Shown piece by piece: positions 1 to 8,589 of a stretch of DNA of 64,000 nucleotides. Within the stretch, counting starts at the first letter, position 1; the number at the start of each line of letters is the position of its first letter. The translations under genes were made by a program, and so were the position numbers. The notes beneath the pieces are model-generated. The model saw nothing but the letters and a program-made list of their open reading frames with translations. It had not been told where the DNA came from and did not search any database. This DNA comes from Pirellulaceae bacterium (GTDB lineage Bacteria; Planctomycetota; Planctomycetia; Pirellulales; Pirellulaceae): NCBI GenBank assembly GCA_019636375.1, contig JAHBXS010000002.1:461621-525620 (forward strand). Direction: 5' to 3'.

Positions 1-24
1 ACAACAGAATAAGAGTTGAGTTCC

Positions 25-40
25 AAAGGGGCTCCCCTTT
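25..40. terminator. Short GC-rich stem-loop
   Basis: AAAGGGG and CCCCTTT form a perfect 7-bp inverted repeat around a 2-base loop, just beyond the stop codon of the kinase gene that is read from the other strand. It could help end that transcript, but the loop is too tight for a classic hairpin and the T-run is short. Confidence 0.25.
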
Positions 41-75
41 TCAGAAAAGGCAACAAAAATTCGCTTGCTCCGGCT

Positions 76-1704
76 TCAATTTGGATTTGCCAGAGCCGGT
101 TCAGTTGAGGTACCAAAAAGGGAGTTGTACTTGTCCATGAGGATCAGGACTCGTTCTTGAAGGAAGCGATCTAGGAGATTGAAATAAGGGACGTTCAACG
201 GGGAAATACTGTCCAGCCTCTCTAACTGTTCTCGGATTTGTGGCGAGAAATGATCGATACGAACATCGGAATTCTCTTGGATCGCGGTTTGCATCTCATC
301 GTAAACACACGCGAGTCCCGCCCAACCTGCCGCCTGCGAAGGAGGATGTAGTTCGACTTCACTGAGTGTATGAAAGTACTTGAGGGCCTCCAGCAACTCC
401 TTCTCACCTTTCGACTGCAGCAAAATCATGCCCAGGTTTTTCATCGCATAGTGGTGGTACTGGATCGTTTCGTAATCCGCATCGTTGGCTGGAGGGAAAA
501 ATTTCAGCACCGCTCGGTAGTCATCTGGGTTTCCGCTCCAGAATGCCGTTTGGTATTGTTCTCGAACGGTTGACTTCTTATTCGCGACAGATTGAACAGG
601 AACGATTTCAGGAACGGGCTGAATATAGGCCAGCGCTAGACCACAGCCGATACTTACCGCGATGGTCAGCAAGAACGGGACCCAAAAACGAGCACTTTTC
701 CAATACGAAGGCAGATGCCCTTTTAGAATCGACTGCAATTGTCGAGTTGCCTCAAGATGGCGTGTGGGAAGTGCTTGCTGTCCGTTCCAAGAAGTCTCCG
801 CTAACTTTTGTGCGAGCGAATCCCAGTCGGCGTGATCATCGACCTTGATTTTTCGTAGCTCACGCAGCAAAGCAGTAGCCGATTGAATTCGATCTTCAGG
901 CTTCTTCGCCATCATCTTATCGATCAGGCTACACAGTTCAGCCGGCAGGTCCGGACGATGGTTGGCCAAGGGTTCAGGAATTTTGTTGACGTGCTGCATG
1001 GCAACCGCCAGCGGCGTGTCACCTTCAAATGGTGGCTTGCCGGCCAGCATGTGATATGCGGTAACTCCCAACGAGTAAATATCAGTTCGATGATCTACCT
1101 CGCGTCCTTCGATTTGCTCGGGACTCATGTAGAGCGGAGTCCCCATCGCAATTCCAATTTGAGTCAACTCCGAAGTGCCACTACCATTTTGGATTCGGGC
1201 GAGACCAAAATCAGCGACTTTGATTTCGCCGTTGGTGGCGATCATGATATTTTCAGGTTTGATGTCGCGATGAATTACACCTTGCTCGGCAGCTTTTTGC
1301 AGAGCCAATCCAACTTGGCGGAGAACATTGAAGGCCATGATTGGTTCGAGAGCACCATGACGAGTCAAGTGCTGGCGGAGATTTCTACCAGCGATGTATT
1401 CCTGAGCAATGTAGTGCCAAGGGCCGGCCTGGCCAACTTCATAGACTTGGACGATGTTGGCCTGACTCAAAGAAGCAGCCGATTGAGCCTCACGCATGAA
1501 TCGGTTAACGTAGTTCGGGTCACCGACAAAATCAGCCCGCATGATCTTCAAGGCCACCTTACGCTTGAGAGACGTTTGTTCGGCTAAAAAGACATGGGCC
1601 ATCCCCCCGGCTCCCAAACGCCGCAGGATGATGTAATCCCCTATTTGCTGGCCGACAACCAGCTCATCGAGCGATGACTTAAGATTGGACTTAGATTCGC
1701 TCAT
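76..1704 (-). CDS. Membrane-anchored Ser/Thr protein kinase (Hanks type)
   Basis: This 542-residue protein transfers phosphate from ATP to Ser/Thr of unknown partner proteins. The N-terminal kinase domain spans about residues 22-290. It has the glycine loop GAGGMAHV (31-38), the ATP lysine in ALKIM (K53), the catalytic HRDIKPEN (145-152) and the metal-binding DFG (165-167), so it should be active. One membrane segment at about 340-362 leads to a ~180-residue C-terminal part of helical, TPR-like character that would lie outside the cytoplasm. Planctomycetes carry many such kinases. The gene stands alone on the minus strand with no partner phosphatase beside it, so its signal and targets cannot be read from the sequence. 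The kinase call is firm; the role of the C-terminal part is not known. Confidence 0.95.
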   Translation of the reverse strand: MSESKSNLKSSLDELVVGQQIGDYIILRRLGAGGMAHVFLAEQTSLKRKVALKIMRADFVGDPNYVNRFMREAQSAASLSQANIVQVYEVGQAGPWHYIAQEYIAGRNLRQHLTRHGALEPIMAFNVLRQVGLALQKAAEQGVIHRDIKPENIMIATNGEIKVADFGLARIQNGSGTSELTQIGIAMGTPLYMSPEQIEGREVDHRTDIYSLGVTAYHMLAGKPPFEGDTPLAVAMQHVNKIPEPLANHRPDLPAELCSLIDKMMAKKPEDRIQSATALLRELRKIKVDDHADWDSLAQKLAETSWNGQQALPTRHLEATRQLQSILKGHLPSYWKSARFWVPFLLTIAVSIGCGLALAYIQPVPEIVPVQSVANKKSTVREQYQTAFWSGNPDDYRAVLKFFPPANDADYETIQYHHYAMKNLGMILLQSKGEKELLEALKYFHTLSEVELHPPSQAAGWAGLACVYDEMQTAIQENSDVRIDHFSPQIREQLERLDSISPLNVPYFNLLDRFLQERVLILMDKYNSLFGTSTEPALANPN

Positions 1705-2138
1705 AGAAAAAAAGATTGATTTTGATCGTGCAGAAAAATTGGCGTTAAAATAATCTCAGTTCGAAAGACCCAAAGAGTGAATTTCACTTTGATTGATCGG
1801 AACGTGTGTCACCACGGGACGGACGTTTTTATCAGTCGCTACACTATGGAGTTTACCCCAAGAAATCCAGATTAGATTCCAGTCGTCGGACTCGGAACCC
1901 CGAAAATCGCGAGAATGTTGAGGTCCTGGAAAAATGCTTGCAAGCCCTCGGCCGCGAACCCCTGCTAGAATTGTCGCACCCAACGGCAGATCACCGCCCC
2001 CAAAACCAAAAAGTTAACAGTTTTTCTCCGATTTTAGTCGTTTTTGGTCGGAGAATTTGAGTAATTTGAATCATTGGCGACTCGACGTTGACCACTCACC
2101 TGTCTTGGAGTCCGTTGAAGCTCCACGGTGCAAAGCGG
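1705..2138. other. Intergenic stretch, no gene seen
   Basis: These 434 bases lie between two minus-strand genes. Short open frames occur on both strands but show no recognisable protein and no convincing ribosome-binding site. The kinase promoter should lie near the start of this stretch (about 1705-1800); no clear -35/-10 pair could be picked. Confidence 0.5.
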
Positions 2139-2714
2139 TCAGCTATGCATTCTAGGAAGCGGTTCGCCTCGATGGATAATCTCGGCTTCAAGTGCAGAAA
2201 GCTCCTCCAAGCGTTCCTTGACCTGTTCATCGCTGCCGAACGTCTTCGCCATCCGAACATAGGTCGTGTGGTGTCGGGCCTCCGATTCGAACAGGCTACC
2301 GTAGAATTCGGCAAGCTCTTGATCCTGCACATGGTCACGCAGCAACGCAAATCGTTCGCATGAGCGGGCCTCAATCAGGCTTGCGATAAGAAATCGATCC
2401 ACGGCACGATAGGGCTCAAACTTACGTACAAGGTCGTTAAGTTGACGGCCATAACCTCCAGCCTGTTGACGGCCGAACCGAATCCGGCGTTTTTCGAGCA
2501 ATTTAAGGACTTGTTGAAAGTGATCGAGTTCTTCATTGACGATAACGACGAGCTCATCAACTAATTCTGGGTGATCGACGTAGGCCATGATTAAATTCAT
2601 CGCGCAGGCGGCAGCCTTCTTTTCACAATGGGCGTGATCGATCAAAATTTCAGGGAGATGATCCGAAACTTGTTGCAGCCAACGTTCCCGTGATGTTGAT
2701 TGAAGGTTTAACAT
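2139..2714 (-). CDS. miaE: tRNA-(ms2io6A37) hydroxylase MiaE
   Basis: MiaE is a non-haem di-iron enzyme that hydroxylates the isopentenyl group of 2-methylthio-N6-isopentenyladenosine at position 37 of some tRNAs. The 191 residues match the usual length. The ferritin-like four-helix metal ligands are visible: HAHCEKKAAA near residue 30, ELDHF near 65, EARSCERF near 115 and ESEARHHTTYVRMAK near 145. The start codon faces the plus-strand DUF218 gene across a short divergent gap, so the two probably share a promoter region. No other tRNA-modification gene is nearby. Assignment by family resemblance is strong. Confidence 0.93.
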   Translation of the reverse strand: MLNLQSTSRERWLQQVSDHLPEILIDHAHCEKKAAACAMNLIMAYVDHPELVDELVVIVNEELDHFQQVLKLLEKRRIRFGRQQAGGYGRQLNDLVRKFEPYRAVDRFLIASLIEARSCERFALLRDHVQDQELAEFYGSLFESEARHHTTYVRMAKTFGSDEQVKERLEELSALEAEIIHRGEPLPRMHS

Positions 2715-2860
2715 ATTGAATATTGAGAAATCATGAATTCGGGATGCGAGCGGGGCCGATCCCAGTTGCTATCGCCTATTATCATCGCTTGGCTAGGCAT
2801 TTCAACCGGGTCGAGTATTCCGCAAGTCAGGACCGCTGGAAAAAAAGCAAGGAACTATTT

Positions 2861-3775
2861 GTGTTTGGGCGAAAAAAAAATTGGGAAGACACCTACGACG
2901 AAGCGTATAGCGACCGTCCAGAACGGGTTCGCGCCGAGCAGCCAAAACTGTGGATCCACTTGACGTTTTTAGCCGTCTTGGCCGTGATTTTTGTGGGGGC
3001 GGTTTGGGCGGTGGCCGGATGGCGAATGGCTGAAAGGACATTGCAGGCCCTGACAGCTCCGCTCGGTTTGGTCTGGCTTATTCTTTTGATGCAGCTCTAT
3101 TTTTTAGCCATTTATCGTCACGGCAAAACATTCCTGGTGACCGTTGGGTTGTTCGCGTTGGTCACATTGAGTGGCAATGAATTCGTCAAGCGTTTTTTGG
3201 TAAGTTCACTTGAGTCGGAATATTTGGCCCAACCGCCCCTTAAAGAACCCGTTGAAGTTTTGGTCGTTTTGGGAGGAGCAACTGGCACAAAACCCAACGG
3301 CGAAACCCAAGTCACTCGCGCTGGCGAACGAATCGTAACAACGGTCCGCCTTCATCGTGACGGAAAATGCAAACAGATCATTGTCACGGGAACAAAAGTC
3401 GAATTACTTGACGAAAATGATCATCATCCTTGCGAAGAGGCCCAAACATTGTTGCTCGATTTAGGCATTCCCGCCGAGACGATTACGATGTTGCGGGGAA
3501 TCAACACACGCGAGGAAGCCGAGTCGTTCGCCGTTTGGCATGATCGTCAGTCGTTTAGCACAGACACTCGAATCGGTTTGGTAACATCCGCTTGGCATTT
3601 GCGGCGAGCGATCTCACAATTCGAAAGACATGGAATCAAGGTTATCCCAATCGCTGCAGATAGTCTCACGACGCGCCCGCGCCCGACACCGACGATGCTG
3701 TTGCCCAGCGCCGAGAATTTGGAAATCGTGACACTGATGCTTCGCGAGCATCTCGGTCGTTTGGTTGGCCGATAA
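2861..3775 (+). CDS. DUF218 (YdcF/SanA/ElyC-like) membrane protein
   Basis: The protein has two or three membrane segments in its first ~110 residues, followed by a DUF218 domain. Domain hallmarks are the strand VEVLVVLGGA, the QIIVTGTKVELL segment, the TREEAESF motif and the VTSAWHLRRA motif. E. coli relatives (SanA, ElyC, YdcF) act in envelope integrity, but their biochemical activity is unsettled, so no reaction is assigned. The open frame extends upstream to a TTG at 2723, only 8 bases from the divergent miaE start. I prefer the GTG at 2861 because it has a good AAGGAA ribosome-binding site (2849-2854) 6 bases upstream and because the 46 residues before it look non-conserved. That gives 304 residues. 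Confidence 0.85.
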   Translation: MFGRKKNWEDTYDEAYSDRPERVRAEQPKLWIHLTFLAVLAVIFVGAVWAVAGWRMAERTLQALTAPLGLVWLILLMQLYFLAIYRHGKTFLVTVGLFALVTLSGNEFVKRFLVSSLESEYLAQPPLKEPVEVLVVLGGATGTKPNGETQVTRAGERIVTTVRLHRDGKCKQIIVTGTKVELLDENDHHPCEEAQTLLLDLGIPAETITMLRGINTREEAESFAVWHDRQSFSTDTRIGLVTSAWHLRRAISQFERHGIKVIPIAADSLTTRPRPTPTMLLPSAENLEIVTLMLREHLGRLVGR

Positions 3776-3816
3776 GGCGTCACCGAAAATCTTTTTAGGA
3801 AATAGGAACCGAATCA

Positions 3817-4623
3817 ATGGAATCCCCGAAGTCTGTTTGCTCTCAAGAAGAATTGGTTTCCGAAATTCGGGCCATGGCCCCTTGGCACCACGACATTGCC
3901 TTGACGCCTGATTTGTCGACCGGAAGAGTCTTCTCAGAGACAGGGCGGCTGTTGCCGCCTGAAAACCAAGGAGTGAGCCTGATTAGCCCGCGAGAAAAGT
4001 TTTTGCGACGCTTGCAGGAACTGTACCCAGCCGGAATGTCGGGTAAAAGTTTTTTGGATTGCGCCTGTAATGCAGGCGGGTATTGTTTTTGGGCTCGTGA
4101 GCAAGATGTCGCTCGGGCCGTTGGATTTGACGTGCGAAAACACTGGATCGATCAAGCGAAATTTGTCTTACAGCATCGCCAAGTCGCACCGGTTGATAAC
4201 ATCGAATTTCACGAAATGGATTTGTATGATCTGCCGCAGCGAAATTGGGAGCCCTTTGATTTGGTTTATTTTTCTGGGATTTTTTATCATCTTCCCGACC
4301 CAATCACCGGCCTGAAGATCGCCGCAGATTTGACCCGCGATGTTTTGGTTTTGAACACCTCGATGGACAACTCCGGAGTAGAAACGTTGGGGTTGAAATT
4401 ATCGATTGAGGGGACCGAGCCATTGATGTCGGGGGTGCATGAGTTGGCTTGGCTGCCGAACAACCCGGAAACGCTCTATGCCATTCTGCGATGGATGGGA
4501 TTTCGCGAAATGGTCTTGGCCGCCGATCAAACGAATCCGACGAGTTTGCGACGCCGCGTCGAAATTTATGCGGCTCGGGAACCCGGGCGCCTCGACGGCA
4601 TCAAAACCGATTTGAAAACTTGA
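3817..4623 (+). CDS. Class I SAM-dependent methyltransferase (CmoB/DUF1698-like)
   Basis: This is a 268-residue soluble protein with a Rossmann-type SAM fold. Motif I is FLDCACNAGGYCFWA (about 79-93) and the acidic motif II is VGFDVRKHWID. The motif DLVYFSGIFYHLPDP resembles the tRNA mo5U34 transferase CmoB and other DUF1698 proteins. The N-terminus (WHHDIAL) also recalls that group. True CmoB uses carboxy-SAM and sits with CmoA, which is not seen here, so tRNA modification is only one possibility and natural-product or small-molecule methylation is another. It follows the DUF218 gene by 41 bases on the same strand, with AGGAAATAGGAA before the ATG, and probably shares its transcript. Confidence 0.85.
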   Translation: MESPKSVCSQEELVSEIRAMAPWHHDIALTPDLSTGRVFSETGRLLPPENQGVSLISPREKFLRRLQELYPAGMSGKSFLDCACNAGGYCFWAREQDVARAVGFDVRKHWIDQAKFVLQHRQVAPVDNIEFHEMDLYDLPQRNWEPFDLVYFSGIFYHLPDPITGLKIAADLTRDVLVLNTSMDNSGVETLGLKLSIEGTEPLMSGVHELAWLPNNPETLYAILRWMGFREMVLAADQTNPTSLRRRVEIYAAREPGRLDGIKTDLKT

Positions 4624-5068
4624 AACCGTTCAAAGAAGCAACCTTACGATCTGACCACAACATTCATCCAAAAAACGGTAAGTTATTGTTTTGCAATGCC
4701 TAAATTCGCCACACGATGTATGTTCGCCGAGTGACGAGACCCTCAGATCAACACGCCGATCAAGCCACCGGGCATCGGTCCGAACTTGTGATTCAAGGCC
4801 AGCATCACATCAACGCAAAATGAAGCCTTCGGATTTTTGGTTCAGCTCAGCGGCCGGAAAGCTCAAATCCAACCCCACCGCAAACATTCCTGCCCATTGA
4901 ACCTGAGCTGCACTATTTGCGAGCTTGATTGCCCCTCTGCGATCAATGAATCGCCAGTTTCCACGCGGAATCCGCCAGTCTTTCAAAAGATGGGTGGCAC
5001 AAATTTCGTCCTTTTTCCACCTCTACCTCCCGGCGGAGGCCAATAGGGAATTGCAAATGGCGAATTGA
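4624..5068. other. Boundary stretch before the accessory island, no gene seen
   Basis: No convincing gene on either strand. The methylase remnant downstream becomes open only after the TGA at 5066-5068, so this stretch may hold the decayed middle of that gene or unrelated DNA brought next to it by the deletion. I see no recognisable methylase motif in it. Confidence 0.4.
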
Positions 5069-5413
5069 GAAACGGAGGAAGATATCGCCCGCCTCAAAGC
5101 CAGCTTCCCAACTCCCCGCCACGCAGTCGAGTATATTATGGAGACGTTCCCTATCGTTAAACGCGAAGACATTGCTCGCACGGAAGTCCAAGACGCTCAG
5201 GGCAACATCACCCAAGAAGGCCGCTACATCACAAAAGACACCATCCTGGAAATCTACGACACCATGCAAACCGCCATCCGCACCAACCACCCCTACCAAA
5301 CCCGCCTCGATCCACCACCCGGCCCCCCCACCGACGCAAATGGCAACTTCATCCCGATGGCGGAGTGGAGCTTTGGCAACTGGCCATCACACATTCATTC
5401 ATTCACCACGTGA
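5069..5413 (+). pseudogene. C-terminal remnant of a large Eco57I-like N6-adenine DNA methylase
   Basis: The open frame from 5069 encodes about 114 residues that look like the extreme C-terminus of the >1000-residue Eco57I/N6-methylase family (type IIG and defence-system methylases). The string HAVEYIMETFPIVKRED is followed by GRYITKDTILEIYDTM and then YQTRLDPPPGPP, which is how many of those proteins end. The catalytic NPPY and SAM motifs lie far upstream in the family and are absent here, with a stop codon at 5066. An ATG at 5138 allows a 91-residue product, but it would have no known activity. The stop codon overlaps the ribosome-binding site of the KAP gene 12 bases downstream, as expected for a former two-gene defence operon. 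Family recognition is from memory of the tail motifs. Confidence 0.65.
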
Positions 5414-5425
5414 GGTAACGACATC

Positions 5426-6043
5426 ATGACGGATAGACATGATAAGAAAGTGTCGACTGAGAGCCTCAAAGATACCATACGCCGTTGGGAAACGGTGACC
5501 TCTCAAATTAACGCGGATCGCCCTATCCAGACGTTGGAGCAAGACTTGCTGGAGCGGGGTACGTTCTGTTTCTCGCTCGCCAATGCAATCAGGGAATGGC
5601 GCGGCGAAGAGAGCCTTGTAATTGGTTTGTACGGGCCGTGGGGTAGCGGCAAGTCATCCGTCAAGAACATGGTGGTATCGCTGCTTGAAAAGAGCGAACC
5701 GAAGATTCCTGTTGTTGAATTCAACCCTTGGTCATGGTCGGGTGAAGACCGCTTGGCGTCCGCATTCTTTGATGAACTTGGTGCAGCACTCCCTGCACTC
5801 GGCCATGGAGCCGACAGCGAGGCACTCGCCAAGAAGTGGAAGGCATACGCAACCCGCATGACCCTGGGCGGAACTGCCCTCGGGCACCTGAAGACAGCGT
5901 CGGAAGTCGCTGGTATCCCCTGGGTGCCGATGATTCTCGGCACACTCTCTGCGACGGCTGATTCTGCTTCAAAGCTCGCGGCGCAAGCCTCGAAAGCACA
6001 CGAGGCAACTGACGACACTCCTGCTCAGAAGCTAAAGGAATAG
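5426..6043 (+). CDS. KAP-family P-loop NTPase, N-terminal part (ends at an in-frame UAG)
   Basis: These 205 residues are the first part of a KAP-family NTPase (PF07693). The Walker A loop GPWGSGKSS is at about 70-78. It is followed by the family hallmark VEFNPWSWSGEDRL (about 97-110), and a weakly hydrophobic stretch at about 150-190 falls where KAP proteins often carry membrane helices between Walker A and B. The TAG at 6041-6043 stops translation before Walker B. The same frame continues without a shift into the rest of the domain, so this is one gene of about 768 codons broken by a single nonsense codon. The ATG has a GAGGT site shared with the stop of the methylase remnant. KAP proteins are repeatedly found in phage-defence islands; that role is inference here. 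Confidence 0.8.
   Translation: MTDRHDKKVSTESLKDTIRRWETVTSQINADRPIQTLEQDLLERGTFCFSLANAIREWRGEESLVIGLYGPWGSGKSSVKNMVVSLLEKSEPKIPVVEFNPWSWSGEDRLASAFFDELGAALPALGHGADSEALAKKWKAYATRMTLGGTALGHLKTASEVAGIPWVPMILGTLSATADSASKLAAQASKAHEATDDTPAQKLKE
6041..6043 (+). other. In-frame amber codon interrupting the KAP NTPase
   Basis: The reading frame reads K-L-K-E, TAG, L-S-E-E-L-Q-K-L-K with no change of frame on either side. A one-base change from GAG, AAG or CAG would explain it. UAG is a normal stop in this genome: the same KAP frame, the M28 protease and the hotdog-methyltransferase genes all end in TAG. Confidence 0.9.
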
Positions 6044-6076
6044 CTATCTGAGGAATTACAGAAGCTGAAAACGCCA

Positions 6077-7732
6077 GTGCTTGTGGTCATGGATGACATT
6101 GACCGACTGACGACAGAGGAGGTAAGGCTCCTGTTTCGTATTGTGAAAGCAAATGCCGATTTCCCCAATCTCGTGTTTGTGATGCTCTTTGACCGAGAAG
6201 TCGTGGAGAGGTCGCTGGAGGGACACGTCGGTAGCAGCGGTCGCGACTACATGGACAAGATTATTCAGGCAGGCTTTGATATTCCCCGCCCTGACCAAGA
6301 GTCGCTGGACAACGTGTTGTTTGAGGGACTCGATGCGATTATCGGTTCCGACCCAGGACGAATGAAATTCAGTTCAGACCGATGGCAGCAAGTCTATCGG
6401 GACGGTCTGAGACCATTTTTCGGGACGCTACGCGATGTTCGAAGATTCCTATCGAGCCTTGCCTTTCACGTTGGCCTCTTCTTCAAAGAGAATCAACTCG
6501 AAGTCAATATTATTGACCTAATTGGAATCGAAGCACTGCGAGTTTTCGAGCCGAACCTTCATCGCGAATTGGCAGAGAACTCCGATTTGGTGTTCGGCGA
6601 CCAACGTTTCGGGTTCAACAACAGAAACGAAGAGAGAGACGCACAGAAAAAAGTATTTGATGAGTGGCTTTCAGGTGCAGGCGCCGAACATCGTAGCGCC
6701 GTCGAGGAGCTTTTTCGTTGTTTGTTTCCTCAGATTGAATGGCTCTTAAACAACTACGCGCATGGCATGGGTTTTGAGCCTCGCTGGCTTCGCGACTTGC
6801 GAGTATGCCACTCTCAGGTTTTTGACCGCTACTTCTCATTACTAATCCCTGAAGGCGAAATCTCGCAGGCATTTATGGTTAAACTGCTGGCTGCCACGAA
6901 CAATCGAACTGCCTTTCGCGAATTACTCCTCGGGCTCGGTTCGCCAGACAAAATTTCTGCGGCCCTGAATCGTTTTGAAGTCTATGCAGAGCAGGTGGAC
7001 GTCAGAAACGCAAAAGAAATTGTGCATGGACTATTTGATGTGGGTGAAACGCTGCCTCATGAGAGGGCACATCCGTTCAGTGGCTCAGCCGACGTTTATG
7101 CCTGCCGGATAATCAACGAAATTCTGCGCAAAGAGGAGGACATTTCCATTCGCACTGCGGTTGCTATGGAGTGCTTGGAAGAGACTTCAGCTTTGTGGTT
7201 TCCTTGTCGATTCGTCGCATTGGAAGAACCGACTAAAGACGCACCCCCAAGTCCGCATCGAGATGTCTTCGACGAAGCCGGAATCAGGCGTGCGATTGAT
7301 TGTGTTGCGAATAAGATTCGCGAGGCTGCCAGAACAAATGCAATCGTCGGCGAGCGTCTCTCCTTCTATCTGTGGCGTTGGAAGGATTGGGCAGGTGTAA
7401 CTGAGCCTCGGGAATGGGTGACTCAATATGTTCAGGCAGAAGGCAATGCATTGGCATTCATTGTTGCCATGACGCATGAAGTGCAAGTGTCGAGCGGCAG
7501 AGGCTCCAGCAGATACATGGAACTAGACATGAAGAACATCGACACATTTGTGGACGCGGCATTGCTGGAGGAGAAGTTGTCACCCTACTTGGGAGAAGTT
7601 ATCGCTCTAGAGTATCAGGCACAAGTTGAAGAGCATGGTGAGGTAATCGAAGCTGCGAAGAGGGCTTTTAGCAATCGAACACAGCCGGAAGACAGTGGGC
7701 AGTCTGCGGAAATCGAAAGCCAAGATGAATAG
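6077..7732 (+). CDS. KAP-family P-loop NTPase, C-terminal part
   Basis: This is the continuation, in the same frame, of the upstream KAP NTPase. A GTG at 6077 could restart translation and give 551 residues, but that product would start directly at Walker B (VLVVMDDIDRL) and would lack the ATP-binding P-loop. The following text (RLLFRIVKANADFPNLVFVMLFDREVVERSLE) is the sensor region typical of KAP/STAND-like ATPases, and GTLRDVRRFLSSL fits the family's winged-helix region. The remaining ~400 residues have no recognised domain and could form the effector or partner-binding part. Base and codon usage do not look eroded, so the stop is either recent or a sequencing error. As written, the gene is probably a pseudogene. 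Confidence 0.75.
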   Translation: MLVVMDDIDRLTTEEVRLLFRIVKANADFPNLVFVMLFDREVVERSLEGHVGSSGRDYMDKIIQAGFDIPRPDQESLDNVLFEGLDAIIGSDPGRMKFSSDRWQQVYRDGLRPFFGTLRDVRRFLSSLAFHVGLFFKENQLEVNIIDLIGIEALRVFEPNLHRELAENSDLVFGDQRFGFNNRNEERDAQKKVFDEWLSGAGAEHRSAVEELFRCLFPQIEWLLNNYAHGMGFEPRWLRDLRVCHSQVFDRYFSLLIPEGEISQAFMVKLLAATNNRTAFRELLLGLGSPDKISAALNRFEVYAEQVDVRNAKEIVHGLFDVGETLPHERAHPFSGSADVYACRIINEILRKEEDISIRTAVAMECLEETSALWFPCRFVALEEPTKDAPPSPHRDVFDEAGIRRAIDCVANKIREAARTNAIVGERLSFYLWRWKDWAGVTEPREWVTQYVQAEGNALAFIVAMTHEVQVSSGRGSSRYMELDMKNIDTFVDAALLEEKLSPYLGEVIALEYQAQVEEHGEVIEAAKRAFSNRTQPEDSGQSAEIESQDE

Positions 7733-7792
7733 CATTGAATCAGAACTCAGCAAAGCATCGCGACGGCGTCCTGGCCAGCTTGGGGCGGAGTG

Positions 7793-8000
7793 AGAAATCA
7801 AAGGGGAGAAATCAAAGGGAGAAATCAAAGGGGTCAGGACTCATTGTTTTCGGGAGAAATCAAAGGGGTCAGGACTCATTGTTTTCGTTTTCGGGATCAA
7901 AATGGACGCGGGGACGACCTCGGGGGCGCAGTGATGGAGAAATCAAAGGGGTCAGAGAAATCAAAGGGGTCACAGAGAAATCAAAGGGGTCAGGGCTAAT
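7793..8000 (+). repeat. REP-like array of GAGAAATCAAAGGGGTCA units
   Basis: Seven copies or part-copies of GAGAAATCAAAGGGG(TCA) start at about 7793, 7806, 7819, 7853, 7937, 7955 and 7974. Three of them continue into a GGACTCATTGTTTTC-like tail. The copies stand at the 3' end of the transposase gene. One further copy lies 32 kb away at 39709-39741. The 47-base segment 7889-7935 also repeats 8011-8056, which encodes the end of the transposase, so the tail of the gene has been duplicated together with the repeat. Confidence 0.8.
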
Positions 8001-8589
8001 TGTTTTTATTTTCGGGATCAAAATGGACGCGGGGACGACCGCGTGGACGCAGTGATGATTCCAGGTTCAATCGTTTTGCTGTTGATTCTATCCAACGGTC
8101 ATCTCCAAAGGGACTGCCACGCTGTGCAGAAGTGCGAATGGCCTGGAGTTCGGCGTCAGTCAATGCTTGATTCACACGCTCAACCCATTTGGGTGAACGA
8201 GATATCGGCCAAGCTGTCAATAGTTTCGGTTCCGGTTCGGGCCGCTGAAGCCAGCGAAACAACGATCCCCACCGCCAAGCCTCAGCACGGTTAGTTAATC
8301 CAGCACGCAAAGCGTTTCTTTCAACATAGCGGCAAACCGTCAAAAAGTGTTCATCGTCCTGAATTGGAAAACTTTTGAATCGCCCTTGATAGACGTGCCC
8401 TTGACCCGAAGTGTGGTAATGGGCGTGATAACGCATGGTGTGAGTCGCCGTGACCCACCGCAAGAAATCGCTCATCGCTCCATCACGGTTGGGCCTCAGA
8501 ACCAAATGCCAATGATTGGTGAAGAAACGGGGACACAGGTCCCTTTTCTTTTCCCATCTAAAAGCGTCGTATATCCCGATTGAGAACAT
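7996..8589 (-). CDS. REP-associated tyrosine transposase (Y1/HUH, IS200-like), N-terminally truncated
   Basis: RAYT-type transposases are single-strand DNA transposases that mobilise REP palindromes. The HUH metal-binding motif is in NHWHLVL (about residues 26-32), the GHVYQGRFKSFPIQDDEHFL block is typical of the family, and the catalytic tyrosine is in CRYVERNALRA (about 95). The usual N-terminal YHVLNR motif is found just upstream in another frame (about 8576-8593). About 35 residues between YHVLNR and NHWH are missing, and a small palindrome, GGGAC-ctgt-GTCCC, sits at the junction. The ATG at 8589 therefore gives a patched N-terminus (MFSIGIYDAFRWEK). The gene lies beside a REP-like array, as expected. 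I judge it a decayed copy. Confidence 0.8.
   Translation of the reverse strand: MFSIGIYDAFRWEKKRDLCPRFFTNHWHLVLRPNRDGAMSDFLRWVTATHTMRYHAHYHTSGQGHVYQGRFKSFPIQDDEHFLTVCRYVERNALRAGLTNRAEAWRWGSLFRWLQRPEPEPKLLTAWPISRSPKWVERVNQALTDAELQAIRTSAQRGSPFGDDRWIESTAKRLNLESSLRPRGRPRVHFDPENKNN

Noticed and set aside
883..1587. A 234-codon plus-strand frame opposite the Ser/Thr kinase
   Set aside because: It is the antisense shadow of a well-conserved kinase domain and shows no family of its own.
5426..7732. UAG reassigned or read as an amino acid
   Set aside because: RF1 is encoded in the window, and several genes, including this one, use TAG as their normal stop. There is no sign of a dedicated readthrough context.
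7793..8000. CRISPR array
   Set aside because: The repeat units are only 15-33 bases of uneven length, spacing ranges from 0 to about 80 bases, and one 'spacer' is a copy of the transposase tail. No cas gene is present.
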